Source of the DNA: Aurantimicrobium minutum
GTDB taxonomy: Bacteria > Actinomycetota > Actinomycetes > Actinomycetales > Microbacteriaceae
Assembly: GCF_029893825.1 (NCBI RefSeq)
Contig: NZ_JARXXV010000001.1
Coordinates: forward strand, 1,302,001-1,366,000
Length of the DNA: 64,000 bases
Direction of reading: 5' to 3'
The position numbers and the translations under genes were made by a program. Shown here one piece after another: positions 35,771-44,275 of the stretch (the first letter of the stretch is position 1; each line of letters starts with the position of its first letter). The notes under the pieces were generated by a model, which searched no databases, was not told where the DNA came from, and was given only the letters and a program-made list of their open reading frames with translations.

Positions 35771-38700
35771 GTGTCTACACCCGCCATTCCCGCACGCTCA
35801 CAAGCATTACTTGATGCGCTCACGACGCGCGTGGTTATTGCGGATGGTGCGATGGGCACCATGCTTCAAGATCACAACCCCAGCTTGGATGACTTCCAGC
35901 AGCTCGAGGGATGTAATGAGATTCTCAACGTCTCCCGGCCTGACATCATCACTGCTGTTCACGATGCCTACTTCGAAACCGGTATCGACTGTGTTGAGAC
36001 CAACACCTTTGGCGCTAACTGGTCCAACCTGGGTGACTATGGCATCGAAGATCGCATCACCGAGCTAGCCCAAGCCGGTGCCGAAATTGCACGCGCCAGC
36101 GCAGAAAAGTTTGAAGCAGCTGATGGCCGCATGCGTTGGGTTCTGGGCTCGATGGGCCCTGGCACCAAACTTCCCAGTCTTGGCCACACAACCTATGCCA
36201 ATCTCAAGGCCACCTTCGCGGAACAAGCTGTTGGCTTGATTCGTGGTGGGGCAGATGCGTTCCTGATTGAAACTTCTCAGGATCTGTTGCAGACCAAGTC
36301 TGCTGTTAATGGCTGCAAGCAGGCCATTGAAGAAGAGGGCATCAAGCTTCCCATTTTCGTTGAGGTGACGGTGGAGACCACCGGAACGATGTTGATGGGT
36401 TCTGAAATTGGTGCAGCGCTGACCGCACTCGAGCCGCTAGGCATCGACATGATCGGGTTGAACTGTGCAACTGGCCCTGCCGAGATGAGCGAGCACCTTC
36501 GCCAGCTCTCCAAGTATTCAACCGTTCCCATCATGGTGATGCCCAACGCAGGTTTGCCGGAACTCACTGCCGATGGCGCCCGCTACCCTCTCGGCCCAGA
36601 AGAGTTGGCCACAGCACACGAACAGTTTGTGAAAGAGTTTGGTCTTGCCCTGGTAGGTGGGTGCTGTGGCACGACACCTGCGCACCTCAAGGCGGTCGTC
36701 GACCGTGTCGGCGGCATGGCGCTCACTCCTCGCAACCCTGTCCACGATGCCGGTGTTGCTTCTCTGTATCAGCACGTTCCCTTTACACAGGACAACGCCT
36801 TCCTCGCAATTGGTGAACGCACCAATGCCAATGGCTCGAAGGCGTTCCGCGAAGCAATGCTCGAAGGTCGCTGGGATGACTGTGTGGATATTGCTCGTCA
36901 GCAGGTTCGTGACGGTGCTCACTTGCTGGATGTATGTGTGGACTATGTCGGCCGAGATGGCACCGATGACGCCCGCGAAATCGTGTCACGATTTGCCAGT
37001 GCATCCACGCTGCCTTTGGTGATGGATTCCACCGAACCTGCAGTGTTGCAGGCAGGCATGGAACTGATCGGTGGCCGCCCCGTCATCAACTCCGTGAACT
37101 TCGAAGACGGCGATGGCCCCACCTCTCGCTTTGGTCGAATCATGCCTTTGGTCAAGGAGCACGGTGCTGCCGTGATTGCCCTCACCATCGACGAAGAGGG
37201 CCAAGCTCGCACCACCGAAGACAAGGTGCGTATTGCCTCTCGCTTGGTAGACACCCTGGTCAATGACTGGGGCATGCGCGTGGATGACATCATCGTCGAC
37301 GCCCTCACTTTCCCCATTGCCACCGGTCAAGAAGAAACTCGCCGGGACGCGATTGAGACCATCGAAGCCATTCGTCAGATCAACGCCAAATATCCCGGAA
37401 TCCATACCACTCTCGGTGTTTCCAACGTGTCCTTTGGTTTGAACCCTGCCTCTCGTGCCGTGCTCAACTCGGTCTTCATTCACGAAGCAGTCGAGGCAGG
37501 CCTCGACTCTGCCATCGTGGATGCAGCCAAGATTGTTCCCCTGGCATCAATTCCAGAAGACCAGCGCAAAGTTGCGCTGGATCTGGTCTGGGACCGCCGT
37601 GAATACGATGCCGATGGCGCCGTCACCTATGACCCGCTGGCCACCATGCTTGACCTGTTTGATGGCGTGGACTCGGCAAGCCTCAAGGATGCTCGCGCTG
37701 CAGAACTTGCAGCACTTCCTGTTGGGGAACGTTTAGAGTGCCGCATCATTGATGGCGAAGCGAAGGGTCTGGAAGAAGACCTCGACCTTGCCAGGGCTAA
37801 TGGCACCAGCCCCCTTGAAATCATCAACGATCACTTGCTGGCAGGTATGAAGATTGTGGGTGAACGCTTTGGTAGTGGCGAGATGCAACTGCCTTTCGTG
37901 CTGCAGTCGGCAGAAGTGATGAAGGCAGCAGTTGCTCTGCTCGAACCTCACATGGAGAAGAGTGACGAAGCAGGCAAGGGAACCATTGTTCTTGCCACTG
38001 TCCGTGGTGATGTGCACGACATCGGTAAAAACCTAGTTGACATCATCTTGACCAACAACGGTTATGACGTCGTCAACATTGGTATCAAGAAGACCATTAA
38101 CGAGATCATCCAAGCGGCTGAAGAAAACGATGCCGACGTCATCGGTATGAGTGGACTGCTCGTGAAGAGCACCGTGGTGATGAAAGAGAACCTCGAGGAA
38201 CTCCAGAGCCGCGGCTTAGGCACGAAGTGGCCAGTGATTCTTGGTGGTGCTGCCCTGACCCGCACCTTCGTAGAAGATGACCTCGCCTCAATGTTCAATG
38301 GCACCGTTCGTTATGCGCGTGATGCCTTTGAAGGTCTCGCACTGATGGAACCTCTGGTTGCCATTGCTCGTGGTGCCGATCCAGACTCTGTGGGACTTCC
38401 TGCGCTCAAGAAGCGCATCCACAAGAAGAGCTTGCTCGAGGTCACCGAACCCGAGAACATGCCTGCTCGTTCCGATGTTGCCCTGGATAATCCCGTGCCA
38501 ACGCCTCCATTCTGGGGAACCCGCATCGTCAAGGGTGTTGCGCTGGCAGATTACGCTGCTTTCTTAGATGAACGTGCCACGTTCATGGGCCAGTGGGGCC
38601 TCAAGCCCAGCCGCGCCGATGACGGTGCGAGTTATGAAGAACTCGTGGAGACCGAAGGACGCCCACGTCTGCGTTACTGGCTGGACCGTATCCTTGCCGA

Positions 38701-39370
38701 GGGCATCATGGATGCCTCTGTTGTCTATGGCTACTTCCCTGCTGTGTCAGAAGGTGATGACCTCGTCATCCTCAACCATGGTGATGACCCAACAGGTATT
38801 CTGGGCCAACCAGGACTTTTAGCACCGGATGGTGGTTCTGCGTCGCTTCCAGGCGGGGGAGCCCTCGGCTCCGACCGCCTGCGTTTCACCTTCCCTCGTC
38901 AACGTAGAGATCGTCACTTGTGCCTCTCAGACTTCGTGAAGTCACGCGAAAGTGGCCAGATTGACGTCGTGGGCTTCCAATTGGTTACCGTGGGTGCCAC
39001 CGTGGACACCTTCACCGCCAAGATGTTTGCTGAGAGCTCCTACCGCGACTATATGGAGCTCAACGGCCTGGCCATGCAGCTGACCGAGGCCCTAGCGGAG
39101 TTCTGGCACTCCAGAATGCGTGAAGAACTGGGTTACAGTTCAGAAGATCCCGCGGATCTTGCTGGAATGTTCAAGCTTGACTACCGGGGTGCCCGTTTCT
39201 CTCTGGGATACCCTGCATGCCCAGATATGGAAGACCGTAAGAAGGTTGTCGAACTGCTACGCCCTGAGCGCGTGGGTGTTGAGCTGTCTGAAGAGCTTCA
39301 GCTTCACCCCGAGCAGTCCACCGACGCCCTGGTGTTCCACCACCCCGAGGCTAAATACTTCTCTGTTTAG
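35771..39370 (+). CDS. metH: Cobalamin-dependent methionine synthase
   Basis: Methylates homocysteine with 5-methyl-THF through methylcobalamin. All modules of the 1199-residue enzyme are present: the homocysteine domain with zinc Cys residues in LNCATGP and GGCCGTTP (about 297-298); the pterin-binding domain (about 345-630, GERTNANGSKAF); the four-helix cap; the cobalamin domain with DVHDIGKN (about 747-754, His is the lower axial ligand); and the C-terminal AdoMet reactivation domain with RPRLRYWLD and GYPACPD. GTG 35771 is the start: a TAnnnT hexamer lies 6 nt upstream. The enzyme implies a cobalamin supply, relevant to the nearby ECF operon. Confidence 0.97.
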   Translation: MSTPAIPARSQALLDALTTRVVIADGAMGTMLQDHNPSLDDFQQLEGCNEILNVSRPDIITAVHDAYFETGIDCVETNTFGANWSNLGDYGIEDRITELAQAGAEIARASAEKFEAADGRMRWVLGSMGPGTKLPSLGHTTYANLKATFAEQAVGLIRGGADAFLIETSQDLLQTKSAVNGCKQAIEEEGIKLPIFVEVTVETTGTMLMGSEIGAALTALEPLGIDMIGLNCATGPAEMSEHLRQLSKYSTVPIMVMPNAGLPELTADGARYPLGPEELATAHEQFVKEFGLALVGGCCGTTPAHLKAVVDRVGGMALTPRNPVHDAGVASLYQHVPFTQDNAFLAIGERTNANGSKAFREAMLEGRWDDCVDIARQQVRDGAHLLDVCVDYVGRDGTDDAREIVSRFASASTLPLVMDSTEPAVLQAGMELIGGRPVINSVNFEDGDGPTSRFGRIMPLVKEHGAAVIALTIDEEGQARTTEDKVRIASRLVDTLVNDWGMRVDDIIVDALTFPIATGQEETRRDAIETIEAIRQINAKYPGIHTTLGVSNVSFGLNPASRAVLNSVFIHEAVEAGLDSAIVDAAKIVPLASIPEDQRKVALDLVWDRREYDADGAVTYDPLATMLDLFDGVDSASLKDARAAELAALPVGERLECRIIDGEAKGLEEDLDLARANGTSPLEIINDHLLAGMKIVGERFGSGEMQLPFVLQSAEVMKAAVALLEPHMEKSDEAGKGTIVLATVRGDVHDIGKNLVDIILTNNGYDVVNIGIKKTINEIIQAAEENDADVIGMSGLLVKSTVVMKENLEELQSRGLGTKWPVILGGAALTRTFVEDDLASMFNGTVRYARDAFEGLALMEPLVAIARGADPDSVGLPALKKRIHKKSLLEVTEPENMPARSDVALDNPVPTPPFWGTRIVKGVALADYAAFLDERATFMGQWGLKPSRADDGASYEELVETEGRPRLRYWLDRILAEGIMDASVVYGYFPAVSEGDDLVILNHGDDPTGILGQPGLLAPDGGSASLPGGGALGSDRLRFTFPRQRRDRHLCLSDFVKSRESGQIDVVGFQLVTVGATVDTFTAKMFAESSYRDYMELNGLAMQLTEALAEFWHSRMREELGYSSEDPADLAGMFKLDYRGARFSLGYPACPDMEDRKKVVELLRPERVGVELSEELQLHPEQSTDALVFHHPEAKYFSV

Positions 39371-39437
39371 TCAGCTCTAGCGGATTTTCGCTGAGATAGC
39401 CCGCAAGGGATAGTTCGCATGCGCAAAATCACTATTT

Positions 39438-39480
39438 CAAATTTGTACATAAAAAATACACAAAATTATGTACAAATTTG
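39438..39480. promoter_or_regulatory. 15-bp inverted-repeat operator of the Phd-type fusion gene
   Basis: CAAATTTGTACATAA (39438-39452) and its exact reverse complement (39466-39480), with a 13-nt A/T-rich spacer, end 1 nt before the -10 at 39482. It is the longest perfect gapped palindrome I see in the window and is well placed for autorepression by the Phd/YefM-like domain encoded next. Confidence 0.65.
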
Positions 39481-39481
39481 A

Positions 39482-39487
39482 TAAAGT
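39482..39487 (+). promoter_or_regulatory. -10 element of the Phd/nucleotidyltransferase-like gene (leaderless)
   Basis: TAAAGT, then tgcacc (6 nt), then GTG 39494. The right arm of the inverted repeat abuts it, so a bound regulator would block RNA polymerase. Confidence 0.55.
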
Positions 39488-39493
39488 TGCACC

Positions 39494-39979
39494 GTGTGGT
39501 ACTCAAACCCGGATGTCATCGTCAGCGTCGCCGATGCACGAGAGAACTTTTCTAAGATTCTGAAGACCTTCCGAGCAGATCCGAATGCTCTTCCCGTGGT
39601 ACTGGGTGCACACCGCAAACCTGAGGCGGTCATTGTTCCCTATAAGGAATACATGGCCGGCCGCAGGGTGCTCTTAGGTGGTGCAGGAAACGTGAGCATG
39701 GATACGCTTGGTGAGATGAGCGATGTGCTTCACAAACTCGCAGCCATGAACAACATTGATGAACTTGCCATCTTTGGCCCTGCACTGACCGATTCACTCG
39801 GCGAAGACGATGCCCTCGACATGCTCGTCGGGCCAAACCCCAGTGCCACCTACTTTGACCTGGTGCAGTTTGCTACCGAAATGGAACTTGTTCTGCGAAG
39901 ATTCGTCAATGTGGTCAATCGCGACGGACTCCACCCCATCGCAGATGCGCAGACCCTCGAAGAAGCTGTCTATATCTAG
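39494..39979 (+). CDS. Phd/YefM-type antitoxin domain fused to a degenerate MNT-type nucleotidyltransferase domain
   Basis: 161 residues. Residues 1-60 resemble Phd/YefM antitoxins: VIVSVADARENFSKIL, then PVVLGAHRKPEAVIVPYKEY. Residues 78-161 resemble minimal nucleotidyltransferases of HEPN-MNT pairs: LAIFGPALTDSLGEDDALDM aligns with the GSxAxG...DxD core, followed by FDLVQFATEMELVLRR and the typical ending LEEAVYI. The GS is GP and the first catalytic Asp appears to be Ala, so catalysis is doubtful. Start GTG 39494; the stop shares CTAG (39976-39979) with the convergent ECF gene. No toxin or HEPN gene is adjacent. A stand-alone DNA-binding regulator or orphan antitoxin is likely; the fold assignments are by eye. 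Confidence 0.65.
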   Translation: MWYSNPDVIVSVADARENFSKILKTFRADPNALPVVLGAHRKPEAVIVPYKEYMAGRRVLLGGAGNVSMDTLGEMSDVLHKLAAMNNIDELAIFGPALTDSLGEDDALDMLVGPNPSATYFDLVQFATEMELVLRRFVNVVNRDGLHPIADAQTLEEAVYI

Positions 39980-40743
39980 AGTTTTGCTCTCCTGAGCGCT
40001 TTGAGCGCGGGAACCCCGCTCAAAGCCAGACCAATACCGGTGGTCACTGCTCTCACGGTGTCCCAGGTCAGTGTCGAGGTGACAAGGGTGTAAATCCCAA
40101 AGCGGCCCAGATTCTCAGGAAGTGAACCGGCAGGCAAGTAACTGATTGAGGTTTCAGGCCCAGCACCAAAAGGCCAGAACCAGAGATTCATCAAAGCTCC
40201 GAATAAATACGAGGCAAAAACCCCATAGCCAATGAGCCACAGGATTTCTTTGCGCCTAGCAGCTTTATCTGCTGTGCCCGTGATCTTGCCGGGGAGTAAT
40301 CCGGCCCCGGCACCAACCCAGCCAGCTGCAAACATTTGAAACGCTGTCCACGGGCCGAACCCGCCCCACAGAATCGAAGACAGGGCAATCGTCAACATGC
40401 CAAGCAGGAATCCAAAACGAGCACCGTAGGCTCGTCCACCCAAGATCAAGATGATGAAGACTGCTTCAAAGCCACCCACTCCGGTGCTGGCAATGCGCAC
40501 GGCTGCGCCTACCGCAGCAAGGAGCCCCAACAAAGCAAGCGTTTTGGAACTCGACACGGCGCCATCAAGAAGAAGAGAGATGACGACCAGTAGAGCAGGA
40601 ACGAGAGCAAAGACAACCACGGGCACGGCAGCTTGAGCTTGCTGAGGAAGTGCAGTTGCAAACAGGGGCCACGCAAAAGCACACGCGGCCAACGCTGTCG
40701 CGAGAAAGACGAAAGAGTTCTTGAGGTTCAATTGTGCAATCAT
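39976..40743 (-). CDS. ECF transporter S component
   Basis: Substrate-binding membrane subunit of an energy-coupling-factor importer: 255 residues, about six hydrophobic helices, and the conserved segment SILWGGFGPWTAFQMFAAGWVGAGAG found in S proteins of the cobalamin/precursor-type group (inference). The frame extends to 40797, but ATG 40743 in the ATGA overlap with the T-A-A' gene is the likely start. It is the last gene of the three-gene operon lipoprotein - T-A-A' - S. Cobalamin is my preferred substrate because metH is close by and because of the DUF4430-like lipoprotein; thiamin or other vitamins are not excluded. Confidence 0.82.
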   Translation of the reverse strand: MIAQLNLKNSFVFLATALAACAFAWPLFATALPQQAQAAVPVVVFALVPALLVVISLLLDGAVSSSKTLALLGLLAAVGAAVRIASTGVGGFEAVFIILILGGRAYGARFGFLLGMLTIALSSILWGGFGPWTAFQMFAAGWVGAGAGLLPGKITGTADKAARRKEILWLIGYGVFASYLFGALMNLWFWPFGAGPETSISYLPAGSLPENLGRFGIYTLVTSTLTWDTVRAVTTGIGLALSGVPALKALRRAKL

Positions 40744-42533
40744 GCACTCACCTCCTCGGAAACAAGTTCCCCTTCTCGAATAGCGAAGACTGGGCAACCC
40801 ACGTCAGAAACGAACTGCTCATCGTGGGATGCAAAGAGAACGGCAGTTCCGGTCTCCACAACACAGCGCAACACTTCAGCCATTGCTGTGCGCGCAACGG
40901 AGTCCAGGCCTCTGGTTGGTTCATCAATGAGTACAACCTGTGGTTTCCACGACAGCTGGAGAGCAATGGCCAGAGCGACCTGTGTTCCTGCAGAGAGGTC
41001 GCGGGGGTGTGTTCTAAGCAGTTCAGGATTTTCTTCACTGGCCAAGATTGACCAGAAGGTCAAAGCGCTGAGGCCGCTGTGAGCATGGCCTGCGAGTTGA
41101 TCTGCACGAGTGAGTTCCTCATCAAGTGTTTCGCAGATAAAGAGTGAACTCAGATTCTCTGGCACCAGACGAACCACAGCGTGTGACTGCGGTGCTGAAG
41201 CCAGTGCACTCAACAGACTCGACTTCCCCACACCGTTAGGACCGGTGACAGCACACATCTGGCCTACGTGAAGTGAAAGTGTGGCATCAGTAATGAGTTG
41301 TCGTTCTCCGCGTGAGACGGACAAGTTCTCAACTGAGAAGATCTCATCTGTGCCAACCAAGGGAAGCGAGCGGGCTGGGACAACCTGAGAGCTGCTGCTC
41401 CACAAACCCTCATTAAGTTCCCCTGAACTGAGGGAAAGCCAGTGAGGTGACAGGCCTTCAAGTTCAGCGGTGTGATGCTCTGCCATCACGATTGTGAGAT
41501 GTTCTGAACGCTGAAGAGTGCCCAAGAGAGACACCAGTTCAACTCGTGACTGACGATCTAGATCGGCCAGTGGTTCATCTAGAAGCAGGATGCGTGGCCG
41601 AAGCGCTAGGGCAGCGGCTATTGCCACACGAGTTGCTTCACCTGCCGAGAGAAGTTCAATCGGCTGGCCCGCAATGTGGTCCAAAGAGAACTGTGAAATA
41701 AGTACCTGTGCTCTGGTTGAGGACTCGGCTTTGGTGTATCCACTGACCCTAAGACCGAACTCCAGCTCTTCTCGGGCTGTAGCAGCGGCAAATCCCATGC
41801 GTACATCTTGTGGAACGTAACCAATGAGACCAGCGGTGTGACGTGGTGCTGTGGCATTGCGATCAACACCGCCAATGGTGAGAGATCCCGTCACTTTGCC
41901 GTTGTGGAAGTGTTGACTCAGTCCTGCGATGCTCTCCAGGACAGCCGTCTTTCCTGAACCGGTATGACCGGTGAGGACAGTGAGCTGTCCAGCTGGGAAG
42001 TCGAATGTGATGTTGCTGAGAACGGGAGTAGTTCCATAGGACAGAGAGAAATTCTGGAAGGAGATATTCGCGTGGTCTTCACACTCTGCTGTTCTTGTTG
42101 CCCCGAAACCCCGAACATCCATAGCGGCTGCTAAAGCAACAGCTCGTTCAATGGTGTGCTCCAGCAAGGGAACAAGAAAAGCTGAACGAGAGTGCATCCC
42201 ACGCAGTATGCGCGCAGTGTTCAACTGCCTCACCTGGTGAATCAAGGTGGGATAACTGGAGAGAGCAATAGCTAACGCAGTACCAATGGAACGTCCGTAA
42301 CGAAGTGCAGACATTGCCGGCAACAGCTTTCGCACATCAACTAATGCACTGAGGAAACCACAGACCACAATTACTGCTGCAAAAGGAAGAGCCAGTAATG
42401 CTGCTTGCGAAAGTGCAGCCCAGCTGAAACTGCCGAAGACCAGTCGGTAAGCAATGCGCAGCAGGATGAAAACAGCAGCAAACGTGAGGCTCACCCAGAA
42501 GGGAGCCCACCGTCCGCGGCTGTGAGAGATCAT
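40740..42533 (-). CDS. ECF transporter T-A-A' fusion (membrane coupling subunit plus two ATPases)
   Basis: A single 597-residue protein combining three normally separate ECF subunits. Residues 1-145 are a T-type membrane part (helices about 12-30, 44-66, 84-98, with the coupling motif AMDVRGFG at 137-144). ATPase 1 is at about 155-370: Walker A GHTGSGKT (189-196), signature LSAGE (295-299), Walker B ILLLDEP (315-321). ATPase 2 is at about 398-597: GPNGVGKS (431-438), LSAGTQ (513-518), VVLIDEP (533-539). Both ATPases look intact. It overlaps the lipoprotein gene and the S gene by ATGA on each side, so the complex is made from one mRNA. A similar fused arrangement is known to me in mycobacteria. 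Confidence 0.88.
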   Translation of the reverse strand: MISHSRGRWAPFWVSLTFAAVFILLRIAYRLVFGSFSWAALSQAALLALPFAAVIVVCGFLSALVDVRKLLPAMSALRYGRSIGTALAIALSSYPTLIHQVRQLNTARILRGMHSRSAFLVPLLEHTIERAVALAAAMDVRGFGATRTAECEDHANISFQNFSLSYGTTPVLSNITFDFPAGQLTVLTGHTGSGKTAVLESIAGLSQHFHNGKVTGSLTIGGVDRNATAPRHTAGLIGYVPQDVRMGFAAATAREELEFGLRVSGYTKAESSTRAQVLISQFSLDHIAGQPIELLSAGEATRVAIAAALALRPRILLLDEPLADLDRQSRVELVSLLGTLQRSEHLTIVMAEHHTAELEGLSPHWLSLSSGELNEGLWSSSSQVVPARSLPLVGTDEIFSVENLSVSRGERQLITDATLSLHVGQMCAVTGPNGVGKSSLLSALASAPQSHAVVRLVPENLSSLFICETLDEELTRADQLAGHAHSGLSALTFWSILASEENPELLRTHPRDLSAGTQVALAIALQLSWKPQVVLIDEPTRGLDSVARTAMAEVLRCVVETGTAVLFASHDEQFVSDVGCPVFAIREGELVSEEVSA

Positions 42534-43057
42534 TCGACTACGGGTGTGGGTGTGCTGTCACCGGTAGTGAAGACGAAACCGAGAGACTCACCCTTCTTCA
42601 CCGTGAGGTCACCAAGTCCGGCCTGAGCGTAATCCCACGAAGCTGTGTCAGAACTCTTTTGCCACAGTGCCCAATAGGCGTTTGCGGGAGGCATGCCGGC
42701 ACAGGTTTCAGTGAACTCAGCTTGTCCGGGAACAACCACGGGTTCGGTGGGCGAAGGAAGACCGTTTACTCGACACACAATCGCGTCACCGTAGGTGGCG
42801 GTTCCCTCGGTTGAAAAACCAGCGTCGTGAACTACATCTATAGCTTTGGCAGAGTCGCCCGGTATCTCAATGCACTGAGAACTATTGGTGCCATCTAGAA
42901 CTCCGAAGTTCACCACAACCTCAACTCCATTGCATGCTGAGGTTTCAGGTGCTGTGGAGCTCTCTGTTGTTGGAGCTGTTGAAGCACAGCCAACGAGAAG
43001 CGCTGAGCAAGCTACAACCACGGTTGCAGTGAGAGAAGCCCGAGACAAGGTATACAT
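42530..43057 (-). CDS. DUF4430-like lipoprotein of the ECF operon
   Basis: 175 residues from ATG 43057 (the frame opens at GTG 43078, but CTGGAG lies 6 nt before the second Met). A lipoprotein signal peptide ends in LLVGCAS, then a Ser/Thr/Pro linker. The body has VEVVVNFG, SAKAIDVVHDAGF, YGDAIVCRVNGLP and YWALWQKSSDTASWDYAQAG, the pattern of DUF4430 domains, which resemble the C-terminal domain of transcobalamin. It would sit on the outer face of the membrane as a ligand-capturing partner of the S component (inference). First gene of the operon; it overlaps the T-A-A' gene by 4 nt. No cobalamin riboswitch is visible upstream. Confidence 0.8.
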   Translation of the reverse strand: MYTLSRASLTATVVVACSALLVGCASTAPTTESSTAPETSACNGVEVVVNFGVLDGTNSSQCIEIPGDSAKAIDVVHDAGFSTEGTATYGDAIVCRVNGLPSPTEPVVVPGQAEFTETCAGMPPANAYWALWQKSSDTASWDYAQAGLGDLTVKKGESLGFVFTTGDSTPTPVVE

Positions 43058-43153
43058 ATTTCTCCAGAGTGGTGACACGAATAACGCAGCTGGAGGCTTC
43101 CGGGATGTGCGCGGTAGTGCAAGTTTATCCCGGGAGCTGCCTCGAGACAGACA

Positions 43154-43159
43154 TAGGAT
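43154..43159 (+). promoter_or_regulatory. -10 element of the 43166 gene (leaderless)
   Basis: TAGGAT, then gagctc (6 nt), then ATG 43166. Divergent from the ECF operon; the gap of about 108 bp also holds GC-rich inverted segments but no clear operator. Confidence 0.55.
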
Positions 43160-43165
43160 GAGCTC

Positions 43166-43540
43166 ATGACTGAACGTGAACTTCTCGAACTCTGGAACAA
43201 GAACCGACAGCAGATAGTGGTGTCTCAGATGGCACCGACTTTCCTGCTAATTGTGACCGTGGGGCTGATCACTTTAGGTCTCGCAGGCGGCCCGCTGTTC
43301 TTGAGTCTGGCAACCCTAGGCATTCTTCTTGCCTCGGGAATCCTGGGCGCGCTCGTTCAGTATGCAAGTGCTACTGAAGCGATGGCTGTGGCAGCAGATC
43401 TAGCCCAGGTGAAGTCTCCCTCAGCGGCAAGCCGTCAAGTGATCAAGTTCGCTCCGTGGTTGAACGTGGTGCGATTTGTCACTCCCGCCATCTTCACGTT
43501 GATCTTCCTGTTCCTGGCTTCAATCCTGTTGGTGGGCTAG
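43166..43540 (+). CDS. Small integral membrane protein, unknown function
   Basis: 124 residues: a charged N-terminus (MTERELLELWNKNRQQ), three hydrophobic helices (about 24-42, 44-66, 104-123), and a central cytoplasmic loop with ASATEAMAVAADLAQVKSPS. No family recognised. It diverges from the ECF operon and converges with the 43537 gene, sharing the palindromic CTAG stop. A start at ATG 43166 is supported by a TAnnnT hexamer 6 nt upstream. Confidence 0.75.
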   Translation: MTERELLELWNKNRQQIVVSQMAPTFLLIVTVGLITLGLAGGPLFLSLATLGILLASGILGALVQYASATEAMAVAADLAQVKSPSAASRQVIKFAPWLNVVRFVTPAIFTLIFLFLASILLVG

Positions 43541-44148
43541 AAGCCAAAGTCTCCAAAATCACCAAAACCAGCATCACCAAAACCAACGTCACCAAATCCG
43601 CCGCCATCGGCAGAGATTGTCTCGGCCCCGCTAAAATCTGAGCCGGCGTCGGTTCCAGTGTCAGCGCCGGTATCTGCTGCCATGTCCCCGCCCATATCCA
43701 TGGGCATGAAAGCGCTCATTAGTGTTGAAGCAATGACGTAACCTGCCACGCTTCCGAGCAATGAACTGGCAAACATGGATCCAAATCCGGGACCGGTCTG
43801 ACCTGCTTGGCCGAGTGTGCGCTCCATAGTTCCTGGCTGGCGCATCTCAGAACGAGTTGCCGAAACAGCAAGAGCGCGGGGCTCGTCACTGACCGGCCCT
43901 TCGCCGGCAGGCGCGTTGGCGCTGAGCTGAGTAAAGAGCATCTTGCGCTGCTCAGGGGTGAGCTTGGCAAACGCCTCTTCGTGGACCTGCTCGATAGCTT
44001 CCGGTGATGCGGTGCGCAGGAGATAGCGGTAACGCTCAACGGCAATCTCATCCTGGTTGCGTGCGGCTGAGGCCTGACGAACATGGTTGGTTGTGCGACG
44101 GCACTCCTCTTCGGAGTTTGTTCCAAAGAGTTGATCTAGAAATCCCAT
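43537..44148 (-). CDS. Conserved actinobacterial protein with Gly/Asp/Phe-rich tail
   Basis: 203 residues. The N-terminal half is helical and charged, with TPEAIEQVHEEAFAKLTPEQR-like spacing (about 50-75) reminiscent of small actinobacterial cation-binding or stress proteins. One hydrophobic segment follows (about 128-143, LLGSVAGYVIASTLMSAF). The tail is acidic and repetitive (DTGTDAGSDF, then FGDVGFGDAGFGDFGDFGF). No catalytic motif is visible and I cannot assign a function. It ends in the CTAG shared with the convergent membrane-protein gene. ATG 44148 lacks a clear Shine-Dalgarno. Confidence 0.7.
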   Translation of the reverse strand: MGFLDQLFGTNSEEECRRTTNHVRQASAARNQDEIAVERYRYLLRTASPEAIEQVHEEAFAKLTPEQRKMLFTQLSANAPAGEGPVSDEPRALAVSATRSEMRQPGTMERTLGQAGQTGPGFGSMFASSLLGSVAGYVIASTLMSAFMPMDMGGDMAADTGADTGTDAGSDFSGAETISADGGGFGDVGFGDAGFGDFGDFGF

Positions 44149-44275
44149 GGGTTCAGGTAAAGGAACTTCTCTGTGAGTGAGCTGAGGCTTGACTGAATTT
44201 CGAAGCTCCTGAAATATGAACTGAACCCTGAAACCAGCAGTTTGAATAGGGAGTCACTTCTTAGTCAATTAGGAA

